NCBI GenBank assembly: GCA_036563645.1
Contig: DATCMA010000058.1
Span: forward strand, 62,001-126,000
Length of the DNA: 64,000 bases
Reading direction: 5' to 3'
Source: DATCMA01 sp036563645
GTDB taxonomy: Bacteria; Actinomycetota; Actinomycetes; Mycobacteriales; Micromonosporaceae
Made by a program: the position numbers and the translations under genes
The notes under the pieces: model-generated
Database searches by the model: none
What the model was told of the DNA's origin: nothing
The model's input: only the letters and a program-made list of their open reading frames with translations
Part shown: piece after piece, positions 1-8,368 of the stretch
How positions within the stretch are numbered: the first letter of the stretch is position 1
Layout of the letters: every line of letters begins with the position of its first letter

Positions 1-444
1 GACCGCGGCCAAGAGCGAATCCTGCTGGGCCTTGCTAAACCGGTGCACCTCGTCGATGAACAGCACGGTCGGCGGTCCCCCGGCCCGACGCTCCCGCCGG
101 GCTCGGTCGATCACCGCGCGGACGTCCTTGACGCCGGCCGAGAGCGCCGACAACGCGACGAACCGTCGGTTCGTGGAGCGGGCCACGAGGTGGGCGATCG
201 TCGTCTTTCCGCAGCCCGGCGGTCCCCACAGGATCACCGAGATCGGCGCGTCCCCGCTCACGAGTTGCCGCAAGGGCGCCCCCGGAGCGAGGAGATGATC
301 CTGGCCGACCAGCTCGTCGAGCGACACCGGCCGCATCCGCACCGGCAACGGCGCGTCCGCGCGCGGAGCGTCAAAGCCGTCCACTCCGGCGACCCCGGCG
401 GATGAACCGGAGTCAGCGAGAGAGAACAGACCGTCGGGCTCCAC
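1..444 (-). CDS. rarA: RarA/MgsA replication-associated recombination ATPase, N-terminal part
   Basis: The first 148 codons of an AAA+ ATPase of the RarA/MgsA (WRNIP1-like) family, which acts at stalled replication forks in the cytoplasm; the C-terminal part lies beyond the left edge. The Walker A motif GPPGCGKTT is at residues 74-82, followed by the family-typical STNRRFVALSA and a Walker B LFIDEVHRF near residue 130. A GTG start at 444 is chosen because the reading then begins VEPDGLF, as in many actinobacterial homologues; another in-frame GTG lies at 471 and no clear ribosome binding site decides. It lies downstream of aspS behind a hairpin, so it probably has its own transcript. aspS and rarA also lie in the same region in mycobacteria. 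Confidence 0.9.
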   Translation of the reverse strand, partial: MEPDGLFSLADSGSSAGVAGVDGFDAPRADAPLPVRMRPVSLDELVGQDHLLAPGAPLRQLVSGDAPISVILWGPPGCGKTTIAHLVARSTNRRFVALSALSAGVKDVRAVIDRARRERRAGGPPTVLFIDEVHRFSKAQQDSLLAAV

Positions 445-514
445 CCGAAAGACAGTACCGGCCCGTCCCACCGGCCCGACAACACACCGCAACGGGGCAC
501 ACGCCGCTGGGGCG

Positions 515-543
515 CCGCGGCCCAGGACGAGCCTGGGCCGCGG
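515..543 (-). terminator. Hairpin terminator after aspS
   Basis: A perfect 12-bp inverted repeat, CCGCGGCCCAGG and its complement, with a 5-nt loop. It lies about 50 bp past the aspS stop and before rarA. There is no T tract, as is usual for actinobacterial terminators. Confidence 0.7.
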
Positions 544-593
544 ACACTGGGCCATCGCCGCCATGCCCCGGCGCCACGCCGCGCGGTCGCGCG

Positions 594-2399
594 CTACGAC
601 GGCTGCACGGCCCCCGCGACTCCGGCGGTGCCGGGCACCGATACCGCGACCTTGGGCGTGGCGTCCACGCCGGCCTCCCGGCGCTGCTCGGCGGTGATCG
701 GTGTCGGGGCGCCGGTCAGCGGGTCCAGTCCTCCTCGCGTCTTGGGGAACGCGATCACGTCGCGGATCGAATCGGCCCCGGCGAGCAGCATGCAGACGCG
801 GTCCCACCCGAAGGCGATGCCCGCGTGCGGCGGTGGGCCGTACTTGAACGCCTCGAGGAGGAAGCCGAACTTCTCCGCCGCCTCCTGCGGGCTGATCCCG
901 ATGAGTTCGAAGACCCGCCGCTGGACGTCCGCCCGGTGGATACGCACCGACCCACCGCCGATCTCGTTGCCGTTGCAGACGAGGTCGTACGCGTAGGCGA
1001 GCGCCTGGTCGGGGGCCTCCTCGAAGCGGTCCACCCACTCGGCCGTCGGCGAGGTGAAGGGATGGTGGACCGTCGTCCACCCGCCGTCCTCGGTGCGCTC
1101 GAACATCGGCGCGTCGGTCACCCAGCAGAACGCCCACGCGCTCTCGTCGATGAGATTGGCCCGCTTGGCGATCTCGACTCGGGCCGCGCCGAGCAGCTCC
1201 TGCGCTTCCCGACGGTTGGTCGAGGCGGCGAAGAAGATGGCGTCGCCCGGCCTGGCCCCCACCGCGTCCGGCAAGCCAGCGAGGTGCTCCGCGGAGAGGT
1301 TCTTGGCGACCGGGCCGCGCGGCTCGCCGGTGTCGGGGTCGAGCACCACGTACGCCAGGCCGCGCGCGCCGCGCGCCCGCGCCCACTCCTGCCAGCCGTC
1401 GAGCTCCTTACGGCTCTGGCTCGCCCCGCCCGGCATAACCACCGCGCCGACGTACCCACCGGCGTCAATCGCCTGCGCGAAGATCCGAAACTCGGTGCCC
1501 CGCAGGTACTCGGTGAGGTCGACCAGCTCGACGCCGAAGCGGAGGTCCGGCTTGTCCGACCCGTACCGCTCCATCGCCTCGTGCCAAGTGATCCGCGGGA
1601 TCGGGCGCGGGATGTCGTACCCGGCGAGCTCCCGCCAGAGCGCGGCGACAATCGCCTCCCCCAACTCGATCACATCGTCTTGGGTGACGAACGACATCTC
1701 GATGTCGAGCTGGGTGAACTCCGGTTGCCGGTCGGCGCGGAAGTCCTCGTCCCGGTAGCAGCGCGCGATCTGGTAGTAGCGCTCGAAGCCGGCGACCATC
1801 AACAGCTGCTTGAACAACTGCGGTGACTGCGGCAGGGCGTACCACGTCCCTGGCTGGAGGCGCACCGGCACGAGGAAGTCCCGCGCGCCTTCCGGCGTCG
1901 ACCGGGTCAACGTCGGCGTCTCGATCTCCAGGAAGCCACGGTCGTGCAGCAGATTGCGCACGATCTGGCTGGCTCGGGACCGGAGCCGCAAGGCACGCGC
2001 GGGGCCACTCCGGCGCAGATCCAGGTAGCGGTAGCGGAGCCGGACCTCGTCGCCGACATCGATCTGGTCGTCGATCGGGAACGGCAGCGGGGCCGCCTCA
2101 GAGAGGATGACGAGCTCCCTCGCGTTCACCTCGATCTCACCGGTGGCCAGGTCGGGGTTCTCGTTCCCCTCCGGGCGCCGCACGACCTCACCGGTGATCT
2201 GGACGCAAAACTCGTTGCGCAGCCCGTGAGCCAGCTCGATGCCTTCGCGGAACACCACCTGAACCACGCCGGAGGCGTCCCGCAGATCGACGAAAATGAC
2301 ACCGCCGTGGTCGCGCCGGCGGGCTACCCAACCGGCGAGGGTCACCGTCGTGCCGACGTCCGTCGCGCGCAGGCTGCCGGCGGCATGGGTACGGATCAC
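594..2399 (-). CDS. aspS: Aspartyl-tRNA synthetase
   Basis: Class II aminoacyl-tRNA synthetase charging tRNA-Asp in the cytoplasm, 601 aa, normal for the bacterial type with an inserted GAD domain. Visible are the N-terminal OB-fold anticodon-binding domain (residues 1-110), the catalytic stretch CYRDEDFRADRQPEFTQLD and class II motif 3 as HAGIAFGWDRV near residue 540. The start is GTG at 2399 with AAAGGAGA about 8 nt upstream. Whether it is discriminating or also charges tRNA-Asn cannot be decided from the window, since no gatCAB is present here. The last 25 residues are a variable Ala/Val-rich tail. The conserved MBL-hisS-aspS order is interrupted here by chemotaxis-like genes and decayed DNA. 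Confidence 0.97.
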   Translation of the reverse strand: MIRTHAAGSLRATDVGTTVTLAGWVARRRDHGGVIFVDLRDASGVVQVVFREGIELAHGLRNEFCVQITGEVVRRPEGNENPDLATGEIEVNARELVILSEAAPLPFPIDDQIDVGDEVRLRYRYLDLRRSGPARALRLRSRASQIVRNLLHDRGFLEIETPTLTRSTPEGARDFLVPVRLQPGTWYALPQSPQLFKQLLMVAGFERYYQIARCYRDEDFRADRQPEFTQLDIEMSFVTQDDVIELGEAIVAALWRELAGYDIPRPIPRITWHEAMERYGSDKPDLRFGVELVDLTEYLRGTEFRIFAQAIDAGGYVGAVVMPGGASQSRKELDGWQEWARARGARGLAYVVLDPDTGEPRGPVAKNLSAEHLAGLPDAVGARPGDAIFFAASTNRREAQELLGAARVEIAKRANLIDESAWAFCWVTDAPMFERTEDGGWTTVHHPFTSPTAEWVDRFEEAPDQALAYAYDLVCNGNEIGGGSVRIHRADVQRRVFELIGISPQEAAEKFGFLLEAFKYGPPPHAGIAFGWDRVCMLLAGADSIRDVIAFPKTRGGLDPLTGAPTPITAEQRREAGVDATPKVAVSVPGTAGVAGAVQPS

Positions 2400-2784
2400 G
2401 GCAAGCGTCTCCTTTGCAGCATTCCTGGGGTTCCCCGGGCATTCTTCCAGGACCCGCTCGGCAGACGGACGCGGCCACCGGTCGTCTGGCGAGACGGGAT
2501 CCGGACGGAGCCTATGCGCGCGCCAGGGCGGTCACCTCACCCACCGCCAGGTGTGTCGGCAGGCGTCCCCGCGGGATGCCTCCGCCAGCACGACCGCGAC
2601 CGGCTCCGCCACCCGGACGTCTCCTCCCGCCGGGCCCCACCGGGTGCCCCGAGGATCGCTCCGGCCCAGAGGTCGATCGGGCAAGCGACACCGAATACGA
2701 GTACTCGTCCCGGTACTTCTCCTGCTCGGCCTCGAATCGCCTTATCCAACTGCATAAAGGCGTGGATGAGCACGGCCACGGAGA
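2400..2784. other. Gene-poor stretch upstream of aspS
   Basis: About 385 bp with no convincing complete gene. It should carry the aspS promoter. The right part (about 2690-2784), read on the minus strand, gives LISVAVLIHAFMQL, which looks like a frame-shifted continuation of the remnant at 2785-3069. The rest shows no recognisable feature. Confidence 0.4.
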
Positions 2785-3069
2785 TCAGCCGAACGCCTTG
2801 CTCTCGAGCACCGCCAGCTTCTGCGAGATTCCCCTCTCCCGCGCGGCCGCGTCCGAGGTCAACACGCACAACACCACGCCCGGCTGCACCGGAATGGTGA
2901 TCCCCACACCGAGCCGTGCCGTCCGCAAGGCCTTCGCGCAGTCACCCGGGGTCAGCTCGGCGCTGCCCTCCACCGGGCTGCCCGCCGTGTCCCCGGCGAG
3001 GCGCAGCTCCGGCGGGGCGCCATCCCGGCACCCCGCCGTGAACGTCAGATCCGCCACCCCGTAGGACAC
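2785..3069 (-). pseudogene. Remnant of a secreted or kinase-linked sensor domain
   Basis: A 94-codon frame (GTG, no ribosome binding site) that is open upstream too and reads DLDEPSVGVSYGVADLTF, then ends CVLTSDA..KLAVLESKAFG before a stop. This pattern (acidic VDLD start, ADLTF strand, late CVLT motif) resembles an all-beta extracellular module seen in actinobacterial Ser/Thr kinases and secreted proteins; that is recalled from memory, not searched. A one-base frame change at the stop restores LISVAVLIHAF, the expected final strand. No kinase or signal peptide precedes it. It is best read as a decayed fragment; a short intact gene is possible but less likely. Confidence 0.35.
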
Positions 3070-3446
3070 GCCGACGCTCGGCTCATCGAGGTCACTGGGA
3101 GGCGGTAGGTTCGACGCTTCCGTCGACGCCGCTTTCCCACCTGGAGCCTGAACAAAGGCGGCACACCCTCGCCACCCTCCCGCGCGTGCTCGACCCTGGC
3201 GCCACCCCGATGCGGTCGTCCTCGCCTGCCCAAGCCACCAGACGCACGATCGATCGCGGGAGGTGACGTGGGCAGCTCGCGACCGTCGAGGTGGGACGGC
3301 AGCGGATGTCCGAAGGGGAGAGTGGGGCTCTGGACCTGGCGGTGGAGGGCGCGCGCAGCCTCACCCTTCGTGTGGCGTGCGAGAGGGTGGGCGGCACGGT
3401 CATCCTCAGCGATGCCCGTGTGCTGCCCACCTCGTGAGCGGAGGCG
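3070..3446. other. Decayed or non-coding stretch
   Basis: No intact gene of normal length is seen on either strand between the remnant and the MCP gene. It contains the short plus-strand fragment listed at 3306-3437. Frames on both strands are broken or biased only by GC content. Confidence 0.4.
3306..3437 (+). pseudogene. Short beta-domain fragment, possibly NPCBM-like
   Basis: A 43-codon frame from ATG at 3306 (open from 3267) containing LAVEGARSLTLRVACE and TVILSDARVLP. The alternating pattern GARSLTLRV ... ILSDARVLP resembles the end of NPCBM-type carbohydrate-associated domains. There is no ribosome binding site and no upstream domain. It is probably a leftover of a larger gene; chance coding in GC-rich DNA cannot be excluded. 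Confidence 0.22.
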
Positions 3447-4373
3447 TCAGCCTTCGCGGGCCATCGACACGAAGCGGTAGACCTCGCTGCGCAGCATCTC
3501 GGCGAGCTGCGACAGCCCGGCGGTCTCCGAGCCGCTGCGGCCGTCGACCGCCACCGCGATCCCCTCGATGAGACGGCTCATCTCGCGGATACTCTCGGTG
3601 AGCGATTCCAGCACCTCGATTGCGCCGGCCGCGGCCTGTTGGACCGTCGCCACCTGCGCCATGATGTCCTCACTGGAGTTCGCCGTCTCGTTCGCCAGCG
3701 ACTTGACCTCGTTGGCTACGACGCTGAACCCGCGCCCCGCCTCACCCGCGCGCGCCGCCTCAATCGTCGCGTTCAACGCGAGCAGGCGGGTCTGCGACGC
3801 AATTTGGTTGATCAAGTCGACGGCGTGCCGAATCTGCTCCGAGGCCGTGCGCAGGGAGCCGACCGTGTCGAGGCCCCGCTCCGCGCCGGCCACCGCCTCG
3901 CGGGCGAAGTCGGCGAGCCCGTTGGCGGAGGCCCCCATCTCGGTCGCGGCCGTGGCGACCTGCTCCGAGACGGTCAACACGGTGTTCTCGAGCTGATCGG
4001 CGAGGTCGGCCCGGGCGGCAGCCGCTTTCGCGAGATCCTCGGCCGACTGCCGCATCCGGTCGTTGGCCTCGCAGATCAGACGCGCGCCGTCCCGGAACGC
4101 CCCGTGGAGCCCTCGGGGCAGGAAACGCCGGTGGTACCGCCCCTCGCTGGACGCCATCAACGCGGCACCGGATTCCCGGACGAAGGCGTCGGTGACGTCC
4201 AGGAGCCGGTTGATCGCCGACCGTGCGGCGGCCGCCTCGGGCGTGTCACCGATGGGCGGCACGCGCACCTCCATGTCTCCATTAGCGGCGCTGCCACAGA
4301 CCTCGGCGATGGTGCGGAGCGCCGCAGACAGGTCGGTGGGCGACGCGACAGACGATGAACGACGGAACTTCAT
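3447..4373 (-). CDS. Soluble methyl-accepting chemotaxis-type signalling protein
   Basis: 308 aa with no transmembrane segment or signal peptide. The C-terminal half is an MCP signalling hairpin: the conserved tip is INQIASQTRLLALNATIEA followed by RAGEAGRGFSVVANEVKSLA (about residues 190-230), the part that binds CheA and CheW. The N-terminal 110 residues (NRLLDVTDAFVRES, then GRYHRRFLPRGLHGAFRDGA) resemble the linker between a PAS sensor and the MCP domain. It overlaps the upstream PAS gene by 4 bp (ATGA), so the two are translationally coupled and probably form one two-chain receptor. No cheA, cheW, cheY or flagellar gene lies in the window. Confidence 0.85.
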   Translation of the reverse strand: MKFRRSSSVASPTDLSAALRTIAEVCGSAANGDMEVRVPPIGDTPEAAAARSAINRLLDVTDAFVRESGAALMASSEGRYHRRFLPRGLHGAFRDGARLICEANDRMRQSAEDLAKAAAARADLADQLENTVLTVSEQVATAATEMGASANGLADFAREAVAGAERGLDTVGSLRTASEQIRHAVDLINQIASQTRLLALNATIEAARAGEAGRGFSVVANEVKSLANETANSSEDIMAQVATVQQAAAGAIEVLESLTESIREMSRLIEGIAVAVDGRSGSETAGLSQLAEMLRSEVYRFVSMAREG

Positions 4374-4912
4374 GCGGTGCTCCGGTTGGTCAAACCCCAG
4401 ACGAATTCCTCGTACGTCTCCCCACGCTCCGCGAGGATCTGCTGCAGCAACCGCGAGGAGGCGTCGATCGCGTCGGCGGGGCGGGAATGCCGCTGCTCCT
4501 CAGCCCGAAGTCGGGCATACAGCTCGCTGACGGCGTTCACCGCGCCCCGGTACGGGCTGCGGCGATTGGAGTGGTAGCCGACGACTTCCCCAGCCGCGTT
4601 GAACGACGGCGTCACGTGGGCCAGGACCCAGTAGTGCGCGCCGTCCTTGGCGAGGTTCACCACGTACGCGAAGATCTCCCGCCGCTCGGCAAGCGTGTCC
4701 CACAGCAGCTTGAAGATGCACCGCGGCATATCTGGATGCCGAATGATGTTGTGCGGCTGCCCGATGAGCTCGAACTCCGGATATTGGGAGACACGGACGA
4801 AGACGTCGTTCGCGTAGGTGATCACACCTCGGCGATCGGTCTTGCTGACGATGATCTCGTCCTCGTCGAAGGTTCGCTCCACTCCCGTGGGTTGCACCCG
4901 GGTTGGCCGCAT
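4370..4912 (-). CDS. Aer-type PAS sensor protein
   Basis: 180 aa with one PAS domain at residues 15-125. It carries the hallmark of aerotaxis receptor Aer, HNIIRHPDMPRCIFKLLWDT, after KTDRRGVITYAND and before KDGAHYWVLAHVTPSFN. In Aer this fold binds FAD and reports redox or oxygen state to an attached HAMP/MCP module; here that module is a separate overlapping gene. Residues 130-180 are helical and end EEFVWGLTN, a possible docking helix. There is no membrane segment. GTG or ATG near 4912 starts the gene; GGTGAGGAGAACC lies just upstream. FAD binding is inferred from motif similarity only. Confidence 0.85.
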   Translation of the reverse strand: MRPTRVQPTGVERTFDEDEIIVSKTDRRGVITYANDVFVRVSQYPEFELIGQPHNIIRHPDMPRCIFKLLWDTLAERREIFAYVVNLAKDGAHYWVLAHVTPSFNAAGEVVGYHSNRRSPYRGAVNAVSELYARLRAEEQRHSRPADAIDASSRLLQQILAERGETYEEFVWGLTNRSTA

Positions 4913-4990
4913 CGGTTCTCCTCACCGTCGCTGTACGCGCGTCCCTATCGGCGTACCTGCAACGAATGTGAGGAAATGCCGGAAACCGCG

Positions 4991-6325
4991 TTACGCGTCG
5001 CGGCGGGAGACGACCGGGTACACGTCCTCGGCCGGCGGCGACCACACCTCCGCGTCCGCCTCCACCTGCTCCCCGGAGCGGATGTCCTTCACGCTGTCGG
5101 GCGCGCCGTCGCTGCCGGGGAACCAGACATACGGGATTCCCCGCCGCTCCGCGTAGCGGATCTGCTTGCCGTACTTCGCGGCTGTCGGGGACACCTCGGT
5201 GGGGATACCGCGCCGGCGCAGCCGCTCGGCGATGCGGTTGGCCTCGCGGCGACGCTCCTCATTGGGCAGCGCGACCACGACACACGTCGGCACCGATCGG
5301 GAGACGGTGAGCTCCCCGGCCCCGAAGAGCAACCCGAGGAGGCGGGTGACGCCAATGGAGATACCAACCCCAGGGAAGCGGTCGTTCCCCGCGGTCGCCA
5401 GGTTGTCGTAGCGCCCACCGGAGCTCACCGACCCGTAACGCTCGTAGCCCCGCAGCTGGGTCTCGTAGACGGTCCCGGTGTAGTAGTCGAGCCCGCGCGC
5501 GATGCGCAGGTCTGCCACGCAGAGCCCTGGGGCGTGCTCCGCCGCGGTCTCCACGACCTCCACGAGCTCGGCGAGCCCTTCGTCCAACAGCGGATCGCTC
5601 ACCCCGAGCGCGCCGACCGCGTCAGCGAATGAGGCGTCCTCCGTCCGGATTTCTGCCAGCGCCAGGCACGCCTTGGCCTGCGCGTCCGTCGCGCCCGCGG
5701 TCTCCTTGAGGAGTTCCGCCACCTTGTCCGGGCCGATCTTGTCGAGCTTGTCGACCGCCCGCAGGGCCGCCTCCGGATCGGAGAGCCCAATGCCCCGGTA
5801 GAAGCCTTCGCAAATTTTGCGGTTGTTGACCTGGATGCGGATCGGTGGGATCGGCAGTCCGCCGAGGGCGTCCGCGATGATGAGGGGCAGTTCGGCCTCG
5901 TAGTGCGGCGGCAAGGTGTCGCGGTCGACGATGTCGATGTCGGCCTGGATGAACTCCCGATACCGCCCCTCCTGGGGCCGTTCCCCCCGCCACACCTTTT
6001 GGATCTGGTAGCGCCGGAAGGGGAACTGGAGCTTGCCGGCGTTCTCCAGCACGTAGCGGGCGAACGGCACCGTCAAGTCGAAGTGCAGCCCAAGCCGATC
6101 GTCTCCCCCCGCCCCGTCGTCATGCAGCCGGCGCAGGACGTAGATCTCCTTGGACGTCTCGCCCTTGCGCAGGAGCTGGTCGAGCGGCTCCACCGCGCGG
6201 GTCTCCAACGGCGCGAAGCCATAGAGCTCAAAGGTGCGGCGAATCCGGTCGAGCACGAACTGCTCGATCATCCGCTGCGGCGGCAACCACTCCGGAAAAC
6301 CCGAAATCGGCTTGGGTCTCGTCAT
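4991..6325 (-). CDS. hisS: Histidyl-tRNA synthetase
   Basis: Class II synthetase charging tRNA-His, 444 aa. Motif 2 is seen as RYQIQKVWRGERPQEGRYREF (split here only by position, residues about 118-138) and the histidine-specific signatures as LDYYTGTVYE and GGRYDNL. The C-terminal anticodon-binding domain follows from about residue 345. The N-terminus KPISGFPEWLPPQ matches actinobacterial HisRS starts. It follows the MBL hydrolase gene by 45 bp on the same strand, the order also seen in Mycobacterium (Rv2581c-Rv2580c), so the two are likely co-transcribed. Start ATG at 6325 with GAGGAGTCC upstream. Confidence 0.97.
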   Translation of the reverse strand: MTRPKPISGFPEWLPPQRMIEQFVLDRIRRTFELYGFAPLETRAVEPLDQLLRKGETSKEIYVLRRLHDDGAGGDDRLGLHFDLTVPFARYVLENAGKLQFPFRRYQIQKVWRGERPQEGRYREFIQADIDIVDRDTLPPHYEAELPLIIADALGGLPIPPIRIQVNNRKICEGFYRGIGLSDPEAALRAVDKLDKIGPDKVAELLKETAGATDAQAKACLALAEIRTEDASFADAVGALGVSDPLLDEGLAELVEVVETAAEHAPGLCVADLRIARGLDYYTGTVYETQLRGYERYGSVSSGGRYDNLATAGNDRFPGVGISIGVTRLLGLLFGAGELTVSRSVPTCVVVALPNEERRREANRIAERLRRRGIPTEVSPTAAKYGKQIRYAERRGIPYVWFPGSDGAPDSVKDIRSGEQVEADAEVWSPPAEDVYPVVSRRDA

Positions 6326-6370
6326 CGCTGTGGACTCCTCAGTCCTGAGGACGGGCGACGCGGGCGTACC

Positions 6371-7087
6371 TCACAGCCCGGTGGTCGGCGTGGGCCGAGC
6401 GTCGTCACTCTCCATGATGTCGATCAGGTACGGGTTACTCCGGCGTTCCCGACCGATGGTCGTCTGCGGACCGTGGCCAGGCAACACCACAGTGTCGTCC
6501 GCGAGCGGCAAGATTTTGTCCCGCAGACTCGCCCGCATCTGCGCGTAGTCGCCGCCCGGCAAGTCGGTCCGGCCAATCGAGCCGGCGAAGAGGACATCCC
6601 CAGACAGGCAAATCTGCTCCGCGTCCCACGGCGAGCCCGCCCCCGGCAGGCGGAACAACACCGAACCCCGCGTGTGACCGGGAGCGTGATCCACAGTGAT
6701 CTCTAGGCCAGCGATGTGGAGCGTGGTCCCGTCGGTCAGCTCCGCGACGTCCTCAGGCTCGGAGTAGGTCAGCCGACCGCCGAAGAGCGCCGTGATGTCG
6801 GCAGACAGCCCTTTGGCGGGGTCGGCGAGGAGTTCACGGTCAGCGGGATGGACGTAGGCGGTGATCCCCCGCGCGCCGCACACTGGCGCCACCGAGAAGG
6901 TGTGGTCGAGGTGGCCGTGGGTGAGCAGCACCGCGGCGGGGTGCAGCCGATGCTCGGCGAGGACCGCGTCGAGCTGTTTGATCACCCCGATGCCGGGATC
7001 GACGATGACGCACTGTTCTCCCGGCGCGGTGGCCACGACGTAGCAGTTCGTGCCGAAGGCCTCCGCGAGCACACTCGCGACGAGCAC
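6371..7087 (-). CDS. Metallo-beta-lactamase-fold hydrolase, GloB-like
   Basis: 238 aa cytosolic MBL-fold enzyme. Metal ligands are seen in THGHLDH (residues 57-63), DHAPGHTRGS, the aspartate of LSGDVLFAGSIGR and the late histidine of LPGHGP; this pattern is that of the glyoxalase II / persulfide dioxygenase-like group. The actual substrate (S-lactoyl thiol adduct or another thioester) is not determined. The gene sits directly upstream of hisS, a conserved actinobacterial pairing. Start is GTG at 7087 with AGGAGGG about 8 nt upstream. Confidence 0.88.
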   Translation of the reverse strand: MLVASVLAEAFGTNCYVVATAPGEQCVIVDPGIGVIKQLDAVLAEHRLHPAAVLLTHGHLDHTFSVAPVCGARGITAYVHPADRELLADPAKGLSADITALFGGRLTYSEPEDVAELTDGTTLHIAGLEITVDHAPGHTRGSVLFRLPGAGSPWDAEQICLSGDVLFAGSIGRTDLPGGDYAQMRASLRDKILPLADDTVVLPGHGPQTTIGRERRSNPYLIDIMESDDARPTPTTGL

Positions 7088-7421
7088 GCGGGATCCCTCC
7101 TGTCCGATTCGTTACTGTGAGCCTAGCCGCCGCCCGTCGCGGCCCCGGAGGAGCATCCCCGCGCCGTGGGCCGGGCCTCCCGCCCCCGGTCGACATCCAC
7201 AACAATTTCTCAGCCAATGCTCGTAAACTCTGGCCGGACGTGTGTCATGTCCCACTTGACACGCGAGGGTCGATCCTGCCCTGCGCACCGTGCGCAGGCT
7301 CGTGGACGGCATCACGGGGGCCCGGGGTGCGACAGCACCACGACATCCGGGGCGGTCGCGAGGTGACACCACTAGCGGGGTCAACGACCGACAGGACCAG
7401 GGGTCACAGGAAGGGGAGCAG
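7088..7421. other. Divergent intergenic region between MBL hydrolase and cyclophilin genes
   Basis: About 330 bp with promoters expected for both directions. An AT-richer patch lies near 7200-7235. No gene or clear operator is seen; in-frame upstream extension of the cyclophilin frame (to 7290) lacks a ribosome binding site. Confidence 0.45.
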
Positions 7422-8333
7422 GTGGCTTCCAAGAAGCAGCGACAGCGCAGGCTGGCGCGCGCCAAGTTCGAACGGCAGATGGCGCGGCGGGCCGCGGCTG
7501 AGCGGCGCAGGCGCCAGATCCGGGCCGGGCTCGGCGCAGCTCTCTCCCTGGTGCTGATCGTCCTGGGCACGATCTGGGCGCTCGGTGGCTTCGACAAGGA
7601 ACCGGAGCCCGTGGCCAACCCCGACATCTGCTTCTGGCACGACCAGGACGCCACGACCAACACCAACCTGCAGGACGTGGGCAAGCCCCCGAGCAAGGAC
7701 CTGCCCACCATCGGCACCCGCCCGATGACGATCACCACCAACCACGGTGGCCCGATCACCATCGAGCTGGACGTCACCTCCGCCCCGTGCGCCGCCGCGA
7801 GCTTCGCGTACCTGGCGAGCCGCAACTTCTACGACAACACCAAGTGCCACGAGATCACCCAGGAGGGGGCGCTGCGGTGCGGCGACCCGAGCGGCACCGG
7901 CTTGGGCGGCCCGACGTACTCCTTCTACAACGAGAACATCCCCACCGTGCCGGAGGACCCCACGCCCACGCCGAGCGGCTCGGCTAGCCCGAACACGAAG
8001 CGCGAACCGCTCTACCCGGCGGGCACCGTCGCGCTCATCGGTATCTCCCCCGGCGCCAACGGCAGCCAGTTCCTCATCTTCTTCAAGGACTACGACACCA
8101 ACGAGCCGGCCTATCCCGTGGTGGGGAAGGTGACCGAAGGGCTCGACATCGTACGCAAGATCGGCAAGATCGAAACGGTGGAGAACGACGTCGGCGAGAA
8201 GGTCAAGCCGAAGACCGACATCGTGATCCAGAGCCTCACCGTCGGTGAGGTCACCACCGAGCCCAGCGCGACGCCGTCGGCGAGCGCGTCGGCGTCGGCG
8301 AGCCCGTCCCCATCCGCCACTACCGTCGGTTAA
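7422..8333 (+). CDS. Membrane-anchored cyclophilin-type peptidyl-prolyl isomerase
   Basis: 303 aa. A basic N-terminus rich in Arg/Lys (residues 1-28) precedes one membrane helix (LGAALSLVLIVLGTIWAL), so the domain should face outside. The cyclophilin domain (about residues 105-285) shows MTITTNHGGPITIEL, ASFAYLASRNFYDNTKCHEI and GANGSQFLIFF. A low-complexity insert (PTPTPSGSASPN) sits inside the domain and the tail is Ser/Ala/Pro rich. The GTG start at 7422 is chosen over upstream in-frame codons because AAGGGGAG lies just before it. It forms a tandem pair with the next gene; Rv2582 (ppiB) occupies the same place in Mycobacterium. Confidence 0.9.
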   Translation: MASKKQRQRRLARAKFERQMARRAAAERRRRQIRAGLGAALSLVLIVLGTIWALGGFDKEPEPVANPDICFWHDQDATTNTNLQDVGKPPSKDLPTIGTRPMTITTNHGGPITIELDVTSAPCAAASFAYLASRNFYDNTKCHEITQEGALRCGDPSGTGLGGPTYSFYNENIPTVPEDPTPTPSGSASPNTKREPLYPAGTVALIGISPGANGSQFLIFFKDYDTNEPAYPVVGKVTEGLDIVRKIGKIETVENDVGEKVKPKTDIVIQSLTVGEVTTEPSATPSASASASASPSPSATTVG

Positions 8334-8368
8334 TCCCATCGATCGTCGACCAGGCAGGAGGAGGCACC

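Noticed and set aside
3092..3430. 112-codon minus-strand frame
   Set aside because: Thr/Arg/Ser/Pro-rich composition, no ribosome binding site and no domain; treated as part of the decayed stretch.
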